Source: DASZCR01 sp035942915
Lineage (GTDB): Bacteria > Acidobacteriota > Blastocatellia > Pyrinomonadales > Pyrinomonadaceae
Assembly (NCBI GenBank): GCA_035942915.1
Contig: DASZCR010000131.1
Location: 1 to 12,358, forward strand
DNA length: 12,358 nucleotides
Reading direction: 5' to 3'
Of the stretch, positions 1 through 7,101 are shown piece after piece. The notes below the pieces were generated by a model, which saw only the letters and a program-made list of their open reading frames with translations, searched no databases and was not told the origin of the DNA. A program made the position numbers and the translations under genes. How positions within the stretch are numbered: the first letter of the stretch is position 1; each line of letters starts with the position of its first letter.

Positions 1-792
1 GCGCGTCAGGCCGCAGGCCGTCACCACGTCAAGCAGTCCGTCGTCCGTGCGTGCGCCGGGCGAGAAGTTCATCCCGCCTCCGGCATATGCGCCGTTGGTG
101 ACGGCGATGAGATTGGTCGCGCACTCGCGCCACTCCGCTTCGCCGACGCGCAGGCGCACGCGCCGCTCGCGCCACGCCACCAGCGCACGCAAGGCCGCGC
201 AGGCGAAGCGCGCCTCACCCGGCAGACGCCTCAGACGCGCCCCTTGCGCCGCCACGCGCGCCGCCACTTCAGCCCCGATGCCGAGCGTCGCCGCGTTGAT
301 GCATAAGAAGCGACGTGCTCCCGCGTCCGCGCTTCCCGACAACAGGTCAACTCGTCGCACGGCATCGGCGTCAAGCTCGCCGCGACAGTAGAGGACGAGG
401 CGTTGCAACCACTCTGCGAGCACTGCGCGGCGACCCCGACCAAGACCGCGCGCGAAGTCGTCGCCCGTCCCTGCGGGCAGCACGGCGAGCGTCGCCTCCG
501 CGTTTAAAGGACGCGGCATCTCATTCTCGGCCAATCCTTCGCAGCTTTCGTAGAAGCCCGCCGCCACCTCGCTCAGCGTTCCGTCGCCGCCGACCGAAGC
601 AATCATCTCGTAGCCTTCGAGGAGCGCGGCTCTCGTCCGCTCGCGCGCGTCTCCGGCGCGCCGCGTCTCATGTGCCTCGAAGCGGACGCCTTCGCGCGCG
701 AGCGTCTCGCGGATGGCAGGCCACGCCAGACGCGCACGCGCGGCAGCGTAGTTGACGACGACGAGCAGAGACGGAGACGGGACGCGCTTCAT
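1..792 (-). CDS. Diacylglycerol/lipid kinase family protein, C-terminus cut by window edge
   Basis: Family role: ATP-dependent phosphorylation of a lipid such as diacylglycerol at the inner face of the membrane, feeding phospholipid turnover. The first 264 residues are present and the frame is open to base 1. The start is ATG at 792 (MKRVPSPSLLVVVN). Visible DAGK catalytic-domain motifs are the nucleotide-binding GGDGT at residues 68-72, PAGTGDDFARGL from 106, NAATLGIGAEV near 162-172, and NGAYAGGGMNFSP at 233-245 followed by DDGLLDVV at 250-257. The order and spacing match YegS/DagK-like kinases of about 300 residues, so perhaps 30-50 residues are missing beyond the edge. The gene is divergent from the quinone oxidoreductase at 881 with an 88-base shared upstream region. 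The exact lipid substrate cannot be told from sequence; sphingosine-type or undecaprenol-type substrates are also possible within the fold. Confidence 0.92.
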   Translation of the reverse strand, partial: MKRVPSPSLLVVVNYAAARARLAWPAIRETLAREGVRFEAHETRRAGDARERTRAALLEGYEMIASVGGDGTLSEVAAGFYESCEGLAENEMPRPLNAEATLAVLPAGTGDDFARGLGRGRRAVLAEWLQRLVLYCRGELDADAVRRVDLLSGSADAGARRFLCINAATLGIGAEVAARVAAQGARLRRLPGEARFACAALRALVAWRERRVRLRVGEAEWRECATNLIAVTNGAYAGGGMNFSPGARTDDGLLDVVTACGLTR

Positions 793-805
793 CAGTCCGG
801 CAACT

Positions 806-841
806 TTAACACAGCGCGCAGGCCGCACGGTTCGGTGTTAA
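806..841. promoter_or_regulatory. 7-bp inverted repeat in divergent intergenic region
   Basis: TTAACAC at 806-812 is matched by GTGTTAA at 835-841, with 22 bases between the arms. It lies inside the 88-base gap between the divergent lipid kinase and quinone oxidoreductase genes, where both promoters must be. It could be an operator for a dimeric regulator or chance. I see no good -35/-10 pair beside it. Confidence 0.3.
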
Positions 842-880
842 GCTGCGCGGCAAGTTCGTCGAAGGGAGACTGTTGAGGAG

Positions 881-1885
881 ATGTCTGAGCGGAGTATGCG
901 CGCCGTCCGCATCGCGGCGCACGGCGGGGTCGAGGGGTTGGAAGTCGTCGAGACGGAGCGGCCGCAGGTGTCGGCCGACCGCGTTCGTGTGCGCGTGCGC
1001 GCGGCCGGGTTGAACCGCGCAGACCTTTTGCAGAGGCGCGGCCATTACCCTGCACCGGCAGGCGCACCGGCAGACATCCCCGGTCTCGAATTCGCGGGCG
1101 AGGTCGAAGCCTTGGGCGAAGAGGCGCGCGGCTACTCTGTGGGCGAGCGCGTCTTCGGCATCACGGCGGGCGGAGCGCAGGCCGAGTACGTGGTTGTTCC
1201 CGAAAGCGCACTCGCGCGCGTCCCTGAAAATCTTTCGTGGGTCGAGGCGGCGGCCGTCCCCGAAGTCTTCATCACGGCGCACGATGCGCTCTTCACGCAG
1301 GCGCGACTCGCCATTGGCGAAAGCGTCCTCGTTCATGCGGCCGGTTCGGGCGTCGGCACGGCGGCCGTTCAACTGGCGCGCGCGGCCGGGGCGGGGCGCA
1401 TCTACGGCACGGCGCGCACGGCAGAGAAACTCGAACGCGCACGCCTCTTCGGGCTTGATGAAGCCGTCGCGGTCGGCGACGACCCGGAAGCTTTCGCACG
1501 CGCCGTGCGAGAGTGGACGCAGGGCGCAGGCGTCAACGTGATTCTCGACCTCGTCGGCGCGTCTTACCTCGCCGCCAACCTCTCTGCGCTGGCGATGCGC
1601 GGGCGCATGATGCTCGTCGGCACGCTCGGCGGCTCGTCCGCGCCCTTCGACTTCCGCGCCGTGATGGGGAAGCGCCTCAACATCACGGGCACGGTCTTGC
1701 GCGCACGTTCGACCGAGGAGAAGGCGCGCGCCGTGCGTCTCTTCGCGCAACAGGTCGTCCCGCTGCTGGCGACGGCGCGCGTCCGCCCGGTGATTGACCG
1801 CGCCTTTCCTCTCGACGAGGTACGCGCCGCGCACACGCGCCTCGAATCAAATGAGACCTTTGGCAAAGTGGTGCTGGAAATATAG
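881..1885 (+). CDS. NAD(P)H:quinone oxidoreductase, zinc-independent MDR, PIG3-like
   Basis: A medium-chain dehydrogenase/reductase without catalytic zinc. The family reduces quinones or enones with NADPH in the cytoplasm. The N-terminal GroES-like domain covers about residues 6-130, with GLNRADLLQRRGHYP at 43-57 and PGLEFAGEV from about 67, both typical of the PIG3/QOR branch. The Rossmann domain has the AAGSGVG nucleotide loop at 153-159 and a C-terminal end NETFGKVVLEI. Its 334 residues are normal for the family (about 325). The usual zinc-ligand cysteines are absent. ATG 881 has GAAGGGAG at 861-868, 12 bases upstream; a second in-frame ATG at 896 (MRAVRIAAHGG) is closer to where the family usually begins, so the true start could be five codons later. 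It is divergent from the lipid kinase and precedes the zinc-ribbon gene on the same strand by 143 bases. Confidence 0.93.
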   Translation: MSERSMRAVRIAAHGGVEGLEVVETERPQVSADRVRVRVRAAGLNRADLLQRRGHYPAPAGAPADIPGLEFAGEVEALGEEARGYSVGERVFGITAGGAQAEYVVVPESALARVPENLSWVEAAAVPEVFITAHDALFTQARLAIGESVLVHAAGSGVGTAAVQLARAAGAGRIYGTARTAEKLERARLFGLDEAVAVGDDPEAFARAVREWTQGAGVNVILDLVGASYLAANLSALAMRGRMMLVGTLGGSSAPFDFRAVMGKRLNITGTVLRARSTEEKARAVRLFAQQVVPLLATARVRPVIDRAFPLDEVRAAHTRLESNETFGKVVLEI

Positions 1886-1886
1886 T

Positions 1887-1943
1887 TTAACTGACCGGCG
1901 CGGTGTGACCGGACGGGTGCGCTTGCGCGAGGCGGCCAGTTAA
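1887..1943. other. Inverted repeat after quinone oxidoreductase stop codon
   Basis: TTAACTG at 1887-1893 pairs with CAGTTAA at 1937-1943. After one mismatch, CCG at 1895-1897 pairs with CGG at 1933-1935. Inside lies a small GCGC-TT-GCGC hairpin. It starts two bases after the TAG stop at 1883-1885. There is no T-run on the far side, so it is not a classical intrinsic terminator; it may stabilise the 3' end or be an operator for the next gene. Confidence 0.35.
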
Positions 1944-2028
1944 GAGAGAATGGATGGTGAATCAAAGAGGCGCGAATCTTCCCCTGCGCGCTGTTGACCG
2001 TTTTGATATTTTGAGGAGACGAAACTAC

Positions 2029-2775
2029 GTGAAAGCGGAATTGGAGCAGTTAATCGCTTTACAGAAGACAGACACGAGCATACGGGAACTACAGGCACAA
2101 CTCGATGCCATCCCCCAAAGGCGCGCCGATATCGAAAAGGAGTTCGATAAGCGCGCCTTTGAATTTAAGGCCATCGAGACGCGCCGCGACGAGGCGCGAC
2201 AAAAGCGCGCACGCCTCGACCTCGAACTCACCGAGACGCGCGCACGCGCCGAGAAGGCCGAACGTGACCTCATGTCCTCGACCAACTCCAAAGCCTACGA
2301 GGCCGCCATCCGCGAAATAGACGCCGCCAAAAAACAGATTTCGACCCTTGAGACGCAAATCCTCGAACAGATGGAGGCGGCCGAGAAGGCTGACGGCGAA
2401 CTCTCCGAGCACGAGCCGGAACTGACGCGTCTGCGCGAAGAACGCGACGCGCAGATGCGCGCCTTCGAGGAGCAGACCCGCGCGCAGAGCGAAGAGCTGG
2501 AACGCCTTCGCCTCGAACGCGAGCGCCTGCTGGCCGCTCTGCCCAAGCAGATGAACGCGCTCTACGAACGCATCAGCAAGCGCATCCGCGACGGTGTGGC
2601 CGTCGCCGAAGCGCGCAACAACTCCTGCTCGGCCTGCTTCATGGCGCTCAGGCCGCAGGTGATGGCTGAAATCCGTCGCGGCGACGAAATCATCCTCTGC
2701 GACAATTGCAGCCGCATCCTCTACTACGTCCCGACGGGACAGACGCAACCGCTGCCCACGCTCGCCGCCTCCTAA
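2029..2775 (+). CDS. Coiled-coil C4-type zinc-ribbon protein (DUF164 / CT398-like)
   Basis: Long antiparallel coiled coil followed by a zinc ribbon, a widespread bacterial family of unsettled function thought to act as a nucleic-acid or protein adaptor. With GTG 2029 as start the protein has 248 residues and begins MKAELEQLIALQKTD, the usual family opening (a few basic/acidic residues then LxxLQxxD). GAGGAG at 2013-2018 lies 10 bases before that GTG. An ATG at 1954 would add 25 residues that do not look like the family, so I reject it. Residues about 5-195 are heptad-rich, charged helix. The ribbon has C200-x2-C203 and C224-x2-C227, separated by 20 residues, ending in SRILYYVP. It lies 77 bases before topoisomerase IB on the same strand; they may be co-transcribed, but no functional link is shown. 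Confidence 0.9.
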   Translation: MKAELEQLIALQKTDTSIRELQAQLDAIPQRRADIEKEFDKRAFEFKAIETRRDEARQKRARLDLELTETRARAEKAERDLMSSTNSKAYEAAIREIDAAKKQISTLETQILEQMEAAEKADGELSEHEPELTRLREERDAQMRAFEEQTRAQSEELERLRLERERLLAALPKQMNALYERISKRIRDGVAVAEARNNSCSACFMALRPQVMAEIRRGDEIILCDNCSRILYYVPTGQTQPLPTLAAS

Positions 2776-2852
2776 CACGACGGCCGCGACTGCTCCGGCA
2801 GCAAACGCATCACAGACATCTTTCGTGAGACGAGCGAGGGGGAACTAAAGAG

Positions 2853-3917
2853 TTGGCGAGCGCGGAAGTTGCCATCCGACCGGGGAGCCGGTCGCCAGCG
2901 GCACTCGGCACGGTCACGCGCGGGCGTCGCGCCAACTGGTGGCGTCGTCGCGGCTCGAAGCGACGCGGCTTCTGGTACGAGACGGCCGACGGCCGACGCA
3001 TCACGAACAAGGAAGAGCTCGAACGGCTCAAGTCGCTCGCCGTCCCGCCCGCATGGGCTGAAGTTCGCCTCTCGCCCTCGCCGCGCAGTTCTCTGCAAGC
3101 CATCGGCATCGACACGGCCGGACGCGTCCAGCGCATCTATCATCCGAGCTTTGCCGCGCGTCGTCAGCAGCGCAAGTACTCGAAGATAGTCCGCTTCGGC
3201 GAGCGACTACCGGCGCTCCGGCGCAAGACGAACGAGGACATCGCGCAGGAAGGTTTAGGACGCGAGCGCGTGCTGGCCGTCGTCGTCCGACTGATTAACG
3301 ACCTCTACTTCCGCGTCGGCTCCGAGGAGAGCGTCAAACGCTATCGCACCTACGGCGTGACGACTCTCAGGAATCGTCATCTTGAGATTAAACGCGGCGG
3401 CCGTCTCATCTTCACCTTCGTCGGCAAACATCACATCAAGCACCGGCGCATCCTTGTTGACGAGGAGTTGGCCGCGCTCGTCCGCGACATCAAGGCCATC
3501 GGCGGCTCGCGCCTGTTTCAGTATTACGACGAGCAGGGGCGACGCCGCGTCATCTGCCCGCGCGACGTGAACGACTACATCAAGGCCGCAACCGGGCAGG
3601 AGTTTTCGGCCAAAGACTTTCGGACGTGGGGCGGGACTTTGCTGGCAGCCGTCGAGTTGGCCGAGTTGGGATGCTGCGACGACGAACGCGAGCGCAAGCG
3701 CCGCCTCCTGCGTGCCGTCGCACGCGTGGCCGAACGGCTCGGCAACACGCCCGCCGTCTGTCGCAGCAGCTACATCCACCCCTCCGTCATCGACTGCTAC
3801 CTGAAGGGCACGACGCTCGCCGACCTGCGACCGCGCCGCGAGCGACGCATCAGCCGGCAGCAACCCGAATATCTCCCCGAAGAACAAGCCCTGCTCAAAC
3901 TCCTGCGCGCCTCCTGA
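2853..3917 (+). CDS. DNA topoisomerase IB, poxvirus-type
   Basis: Relaxes positive and negative supercoils through a 3'-phosphotyrosyl intermediate without ATP. The full catalytic set is visible: R154 (FRVGSEES), K192 (FVGKHHI), R257 (KDFRTWGG), N298 (LGNTPAV) and nucleophile Y307 (CRSSYIHPSV). The spacing from K to R to N to Y (65, 41, 9) matches, as I remember it, Deinococcus TopIB (K174, R239, N280, Y289), including Asn where vaccinia has His265. The N-terminal domain has FWYETADGRRITNKEELERL and PPAW, typical of bacterial TopIB. The start is TTG 2853, supported by GAGGGGGAA at 2836-2844, 8 bases upstream; no ATG fits better. Its 354 residues are normal for the family. It converges on msrB with only 22 bases between stops and no visible terminator. 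Confidence 0.95.
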   Translation: MASAEVAIRPGSRSPAALGTVTRGRRANWWRRRGSKRRGFWYETADGRRITNKEELERLKSLAVPPAWAEVRLSPSPRSSLQAIGIDTAGRVQRIYHPSFAARRQQRKYSKIVRFGERLPALRRKTNEDIAQEGLGRERVLAVVVRLINDLYFRVGSEESVKRYRTYGVTTLRNRHLEIKRGGRLIFTFVGKHHIKHRRILVDEELAALVRDIKAIGGSRLFQYYDEQGRRRVICPRDVNDYIKAATGQEFSAKDFRTWGGTLLAAVELAELGCCDDERERKRRLLRAVARVAERLGNTPAVCRSSYIHPSVIDCYLKGTTLADLRPRRERRISRQQPEYLPEEQALLKLLRAS

Positions 3918-3939
3918 GACAGTAGCGTGTGACTTTTCC

Positions 3940-4440
3940 TTAGGCGTTCTTCTTGCGCCGGGGCGTGAATTTGAGGGCGACGCCGTTGATGCAGTAACGC
4001 AGCCCGGTCGGGCGCGGGCCGTCCTTGAAGACGTGTCCGAGGTGCGCGTCGCAACGCGCGCAGAGAACCTCTGTGCGGGTCTCTTCGGCGAGACTCGCGT
4101 CGGTCTCTTCGCGTAGATGCTGCGCGTTGATGGGAGACCAGAAGCTCGGCCAGCCCGTCTGCGAATCGAACTTCGCGGACGAACTGAACAGCGGCAGGTC
4201 GCAGCAGACGCACGAGAAAGTGCCTTTCGCAGAGACCTTGTTGAGCGGGCTTGAATAGGGCATCTCCGTCCCCTTCTGCCGCGTCACCGCGTACTGCTCC
4301 GGCGTCAGCATCCGCTTCCACTCCTCATCCGTCCTGACCACCTTCTGAATCGGCGCATCATTCGACGCGAAGGCCGCACGCGAGAGCATGGCGAGGACGG
4401 CTGCGGCCGCACTCGACTTGAGAAAGGAACGTCTGTTCAT
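3940..4440 (-). CDS. msrB: Peptide-methionine (R)-S-oxide reductase MsrB with Tat signal
   Basis: Reduces the R-epimer of methionine sulfoxide in proteins. The 166-residue product opens MNRRSFLKSSAAAAVLAML, a twin-arginine export signal (RR at 3-4, FLK at 6-8, then a hydrophobic stretch), with a likely cleavage after AFA at residue 25. The MsrB domain follows. Zinc-site cysteines are C77/C80 and C127/C130, KFDSQTGWPSFW is at 90-101, HLGHVF at 133-138 and the catalytic cysteine is C150 in RYCINGVALKF. GGAGGA (complement of 4450-4455) is 9 bases before ATG 4440, which fixes the start. The exported location is inferred from the signal. It is last in the minus-strand run after rtcB, 112 bases downstream, so it may have its own promoter. 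An unusual residue is C79, an extra cysteine inside the zinc motif. Confidence 0.95.
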   Translation of the reverse strand: MNRRSFLKSSAAAAVLAMLSRAAFASNDAPIQKVVRTDEEWKRMLTPEQYAVTRQKGTEMPYSSPLNKVSAKGTFSCVCCDLPLFSSSAKFDSQTGWPSFWSPINAQHLREETDASLAEETRTEVLCARCDAHLGHVFKDGPRPTGLRYCINGVALKFTPRRKKNA

Positions 4441-4552
4441 GGCGAAAAATCCTCCGGCAGTCGGTCTGAAATCTACTCGCTGAAGTCCGAACGGATATAC
4501 GCCCGCCGGGGCTGCACCGGATTGCCGAGATTCGCACGCGCACGCGCCGTCG

Positions 4553-6556
4553 TCAGTAATGCTGGCTCGTCTTGCGCCCCTTCGTCCGGTCGCCGCCATC
4601 GCGCGCCTTGCCGCGTCGCTTCTTGCCCTTGCGCTCGTCCGCACCCTTGAGCGAGGCGAGCGGCCACAGTTGATGTTCAATCGCGGCAAGCCCGGCCGTC
4701 ACCACCGCTTCGACCACCTCCTGCGCGGACTTGTAGGCCGGGGCGGCCTCGTCGAGAGGCACGCGCCCGTTCGTGTTGACGACGATGCCTGCGGCGGCGT
4801 ACTCGTCGTCGATAGCGCGTTGCGAGAGCGTGCGCGTCGCCTCGCCGCGCGAGAGTTTGCGGCCTGCGCCGTGATTGACGGAGTAGCCGCTTCTGACTGC
4901 TCCTTCGAGCGGGCGCAGGATGTAGCTCCAATCCTTGTTGCTGCCCGGAATCAAGACCGGATGTCCCTTATCCTCCCACTGCGTCCCCTTGAGCGCCGGA
5001 TGGCCTGCCGGGAAGGCGCGCGTCGCGCCCTTGCGATGCACCCACACCTCGCCGAACTCCGGATGCCACTCCTTCTGCACGAGGTTGTGGCTAATCTCGT
5101 AGACCAGTTCCAGTTCCTCTCCGAAGACCTGACGGAAAGCTTCCGAGACCTGCTCGAAGATGACGAGGCGATTGAGTATCGCGTAGTTGCCCCCGGCCGC
5201 GACGGCGTTTAAGTAGTCGCGGTAGTGGCGCGAATCGGGCGTGAAGTAACCGAGGTCGATGTCGCGTATCTCTGCGGGTCGCTCCTCGCGCGCCAGTTCG
5301 AAGTAGTTGGTCGCCAGACCATGCCCGAAGCCGCGACTGCCGGTGTGTACCTGCACGAAGAGCGTCCCGGTCTGTTCGGAACGCTGCAACTCGATGAAGT
5401 GGTTGCCGCCACCGAGACTGCCCAACTGATTCAGTCCGCGTTCGGGCTTGCCCTTCCCGCCCCAGGGAATCTGCCATCCGTCTTCGACCGGAATGCGATG
5501 GCGCTCGGCGCTCGAACGGTCGAACGTCGCCCCGTACTTTTCCACGTAATACTCCGCGCCCCCGCGCACGAGGTTATTGAACTCCTGCTTCGACAACTCG
5601 CCCAGCCTGACGCTCTTGCCGCCCGCCCCCATGTCCACGCGCTCCATCACCGCACGATTAAACGCCAGACGCTTCTCCGGCGTCGCACGCTCCCACTCCA
5701 CCCCCGAACGCGCCGACATCATCCCGCAGTTATGCACGAAGACACCGGCCTCAAGCGCAAAGTTCCCATACTCAGGCACGGTCAGACAGTACACGTCCGC
5801 CGTCTCCGCGAGCCGCTCGACGGAGACGACTTGATGATTGTATGCAGGATGCCGGATGTCGTTCTGATACGAAGCAGGATGAAGAATGACAGCGTCCTCT
5901 TTTTGTTTATCCCACGAGTTGAAAGGCATCAGCGACGTGCCGGGAGTGAGCAGTTGCGCCTGACGGTAGCTGCCGTCGCGGAGCATAAACTCGTGGTCGG
6001 GCGTGCAGAGGATTTGGCGTCCGTTGTCGAGCGTCACACGAACGAGGGGGGCATCTACGCGCGTCCTCTTCGCCGTCGCGCGCGCCGCCGTCACCTTATG
6101 CTCCGGCGTCAGTGCGTAGACCCACAACTCACCGCCGCGCTCGGCCAGTTCGCCGATTGGGTAAGCCTTGCCGTCCACGACGGGAACAAGCGTATCGGCA
6201 GTGAAGCAGCCGATATCGTAGCCGACAGGACCCATGGCGACGGCGCCGGATGCGGCGTCGGTGATGAGGACGCAGCCGACGGGCACGCCGTAGCCGTAGT
6301 GCGTGTCGGGCGTAATCACCACCAGACGCACGCCGGGGAAGCGCGTGGCGTTGACAATCTGGCGATAGAGAATCTCTTCGGCCGCGTCCAACAGAGCCTT
6401 TGTCAGAAAGAGCCGCACGGGCACGTCGCCCGTGTCTTCCGTGTGCAGGTTGTAGAAGCCGAAGCCCGAAGGGCGCGCCAGATGTTTCCAGTTGTGCGCG
6501 TTCTTCAACTCTTTCGCTACTTTGAGTGCTTTGGCGTCCGTGCCTTTGTCAGCCAT
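4553..6556 (-). CDS. rtcB: RNA-splicing ligase RtcB precursor interrupted by an intein
   Basis: RtcB joins RNA ends bearing 2',3'-cyclic phosphate or 3'-phosphate to 5'-OH, using GTP and Mn2+. The 667-residue precursor consists of N-extein 1-116, intein 117-276 and C-extein 277-667; the spliced enzyme would be 507 residues. Metal and active-site residues visible are D114 (GYDIG), C277 (CGMM), H386 (GGGNHFIEL), H404 (VHTGSRGFGH), H490 (ISHNLVQ) and H562 in VNHGAGRKLSR, the histidine that is guanylylated in the family. Because D114 and C277 are neighbours only after splicing, the precursor should be inactive as a ligase. The C-terminal tail from about 635 is Lys/Arg/Gly-rich and lies beyond the usual domain. 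ATG 6556 sits 11 bases after the aroK stop, with GAAGG upstream. Likely co-transcribed with aroA and aroK. Confidence 0.95.
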   Translation of the reverse strand: MADKGTDAKALKVAKELKNAHNWKHLARPSGFGFYNLHTEDTGDVPVRLFLTKALLDAAEEILYRQIVNATRFPGVRLVVITPDTHYGYGVPVGCVLITDAASGAVAMGPVGYDIGCFTADTLVPVVDGKAYPIGELAERGGELWVYALTPEHKVTAARATAKRTRVDAPLVRVTLDNGRQILCTPDHEFMLRDGSYRQAQLLTPGTSLMPFNSWDKQKEDAVILHPASYQNDIRHPAYNHQVVSVERLAETADVYCLTVPEYGNFALEAGVFVHNCGMMSARSGVEWERATPEKRLAFNRAVMERVDMGAGGKSVRLGELSKQEFNNLVRGGAEYYVEKYGATFDRSSAERHRIPVEDGWQIPWGGKGKPERGLNQLGSLGGGNHFIELQRSEQTGTLFVQVHTGSRGFGHGLATNYFELAREERPAEIRDIDLGYFTPDSRHYRDYLNAVAAGGNYAILNRLVIFEQVSEAFRQVFGEELELVYEISHNLVQKEWHPEFGEVWVHRKGATRAFPAGHPALKGTQWEDKGHPVLIPGSNKDWSYILRPLEGAVRSGYSVNHGAGRKLSRGEATRTLSQRAIDDEYAAAGIVVNTNGRVPLDEAAPAYKSAQEVVEAVVTAGLAAIEHQLWPLASLKGADERKGKKRRGKARDGGDRTKGRKTSQHY
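5729..6208 (-). other. Mini-intein (Hint domain only) within RtcB
   Basis: Residues 117-276 of the RtcB precursor, 160 aa. It begins with C117 (CFTADTLVPV, block A). Block B is CTPDHEFML with T185 and H188. Block F is ADVYCLTVPEYGNFAL at about 253-268. The end is GVFVHN (H275, N276) and the +1 residue is C277. These are the residues of a class 1, cysteine-type intein: Cys1, TxxH, terminal His-Asn and Cys+1. Only about 35 residues (about 207-242) separate the two halves of the Hint fold, so there is no homing endonuclease. The block F position often filled by Asp is C257, and the usual His before NF is Gly. Splicing is inferred, not shown. As I recall, the Pyrococcus RtcB intein sits at the equivalent cysteine but is much larger. 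Confidence 0.93.
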
Positions 6557-6567
6557 GTCCGTACCTT

Positions 6568-7095
6568 CTACCTCTTGAGCATGAGAGTTTCTATCGACGC
6601 GGCCAAGTCTTCCGCGCTCGCTTCCGCTGCGACCTCGATTCTGACGGCGGCCAGCGCGTAGAGCGCGCGCCGTTCATCGTAGAGACGCGCGGCCGACTCG
6701 CGCGTGCGTGCGAGAGGACGCGTGTGCGCGTCTCTCAGGGTTCTCTGCCAGCACAACTCAAAGGGCGCGTCGAGCCAGATTGTCAGACAGTCGTAAGCGG
6801 CGACGAGCGCGCGGTTGCGTTCGAGCGTCCACGCGCCGCCGCCGAGCGCGACGATGCGCGCCTCGTCCCGCTCCAACACATCGCGCAGCGCACGCGTCTC
6901 CGCCTCGCGGAAGACGGCCTCGCCTTCCGCTTCAATCAACTCGCCCGGCGTCCGCCCTTCGCGCTCGCAGACGACGGCGTCCAAGTCTTCCCACGCGCAG
7001 CCGAGACGCCGCGCCAGAGCCTCCGCCACGCACGTCTTGCCCGCGCCCATGAAGCCCGCGATGACGACGCGCCGCGCCGACTGCTTGCCCTCCAT
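6568..7095 (-). CDS. aroK: Shikimate kinase
   Basis: Phosphorylates shikimate at the 3-hydroxyl with ATP, the step before EPSP synthase in chorismate synthesis. The protein has 175 residues, normal for AroK/AroL. It has a Walker A loop GFMGAGKT at 14-21 and the substrate-site D37-L-D39 pair (DxD). R63 lies in GEAVFREAE and GGG is at 85-87 in ALGGGAW. The lid region is RPLARTRESAARLYDERRALY. ATG 7095 lies 6 bases after the aroA stop, with a GAGAGG ribosome-binding site inside the end of aroA. The stop is 11 bases before rtcB. The tight spacing indicates translation from one aroA-aroK-rtcB message. No key residue appears to be missing. Confidence 0.95.
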   Translation of the reverse strand: MEGKQSARRVVIAGFMGAGKTCVAEALARRLGCAWEDLDAVVCEREGRTPGELIEAEGEAVFREAETRALRDVLERDEARIVALGGGAWTLERNRALVAAYDCLTIWLDAPFELCWQRTLRDAHTRPLARTRESAARLYDERRALYALAAVRIEVAAEASAEDLAASIETLMLKR

Positions 7096-7101
7096 CTGCG
7101 C

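Noticed and set aside
806..1834. 342-codon minus-strand open frame opposite the quinone oxidoreductase
   Set aside because: Composition-driven shadow rich in Arg, Ala and His with no motif; the plus-strand gene has clear family motifs.
1954..2028. ATG 1954 as start of the zinc-ribbon protein (25 extra residues)
   Set aside because: The added residues do not resemble the family. GTG 2029 has GAGGAG 10 bases upstream and begins with the typical MKAELEQLIALQKTD.
4441..4552. Promoter or small gene between rtcB and msrB
   Set aside because: I found no convincing -35/-10 pair and no short frame with a ribosome-binding site in these 112 bases.
5729..6208. Class 3 intein (lacking Cys1, with the Trp-Cys-Thr motif)
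   Set aside because: Cys1 is present at the splice junction and block B has no matching Trp, so C257 alone does not make it class 3.
5225..6661. 478-codon open frame on the plus strand opposite rtcB
   Set aside because: It is the antisense of a clearly conserved RtcB gene plus intein, with no recognisable domain. Such frames are common in GC-rich DNA.
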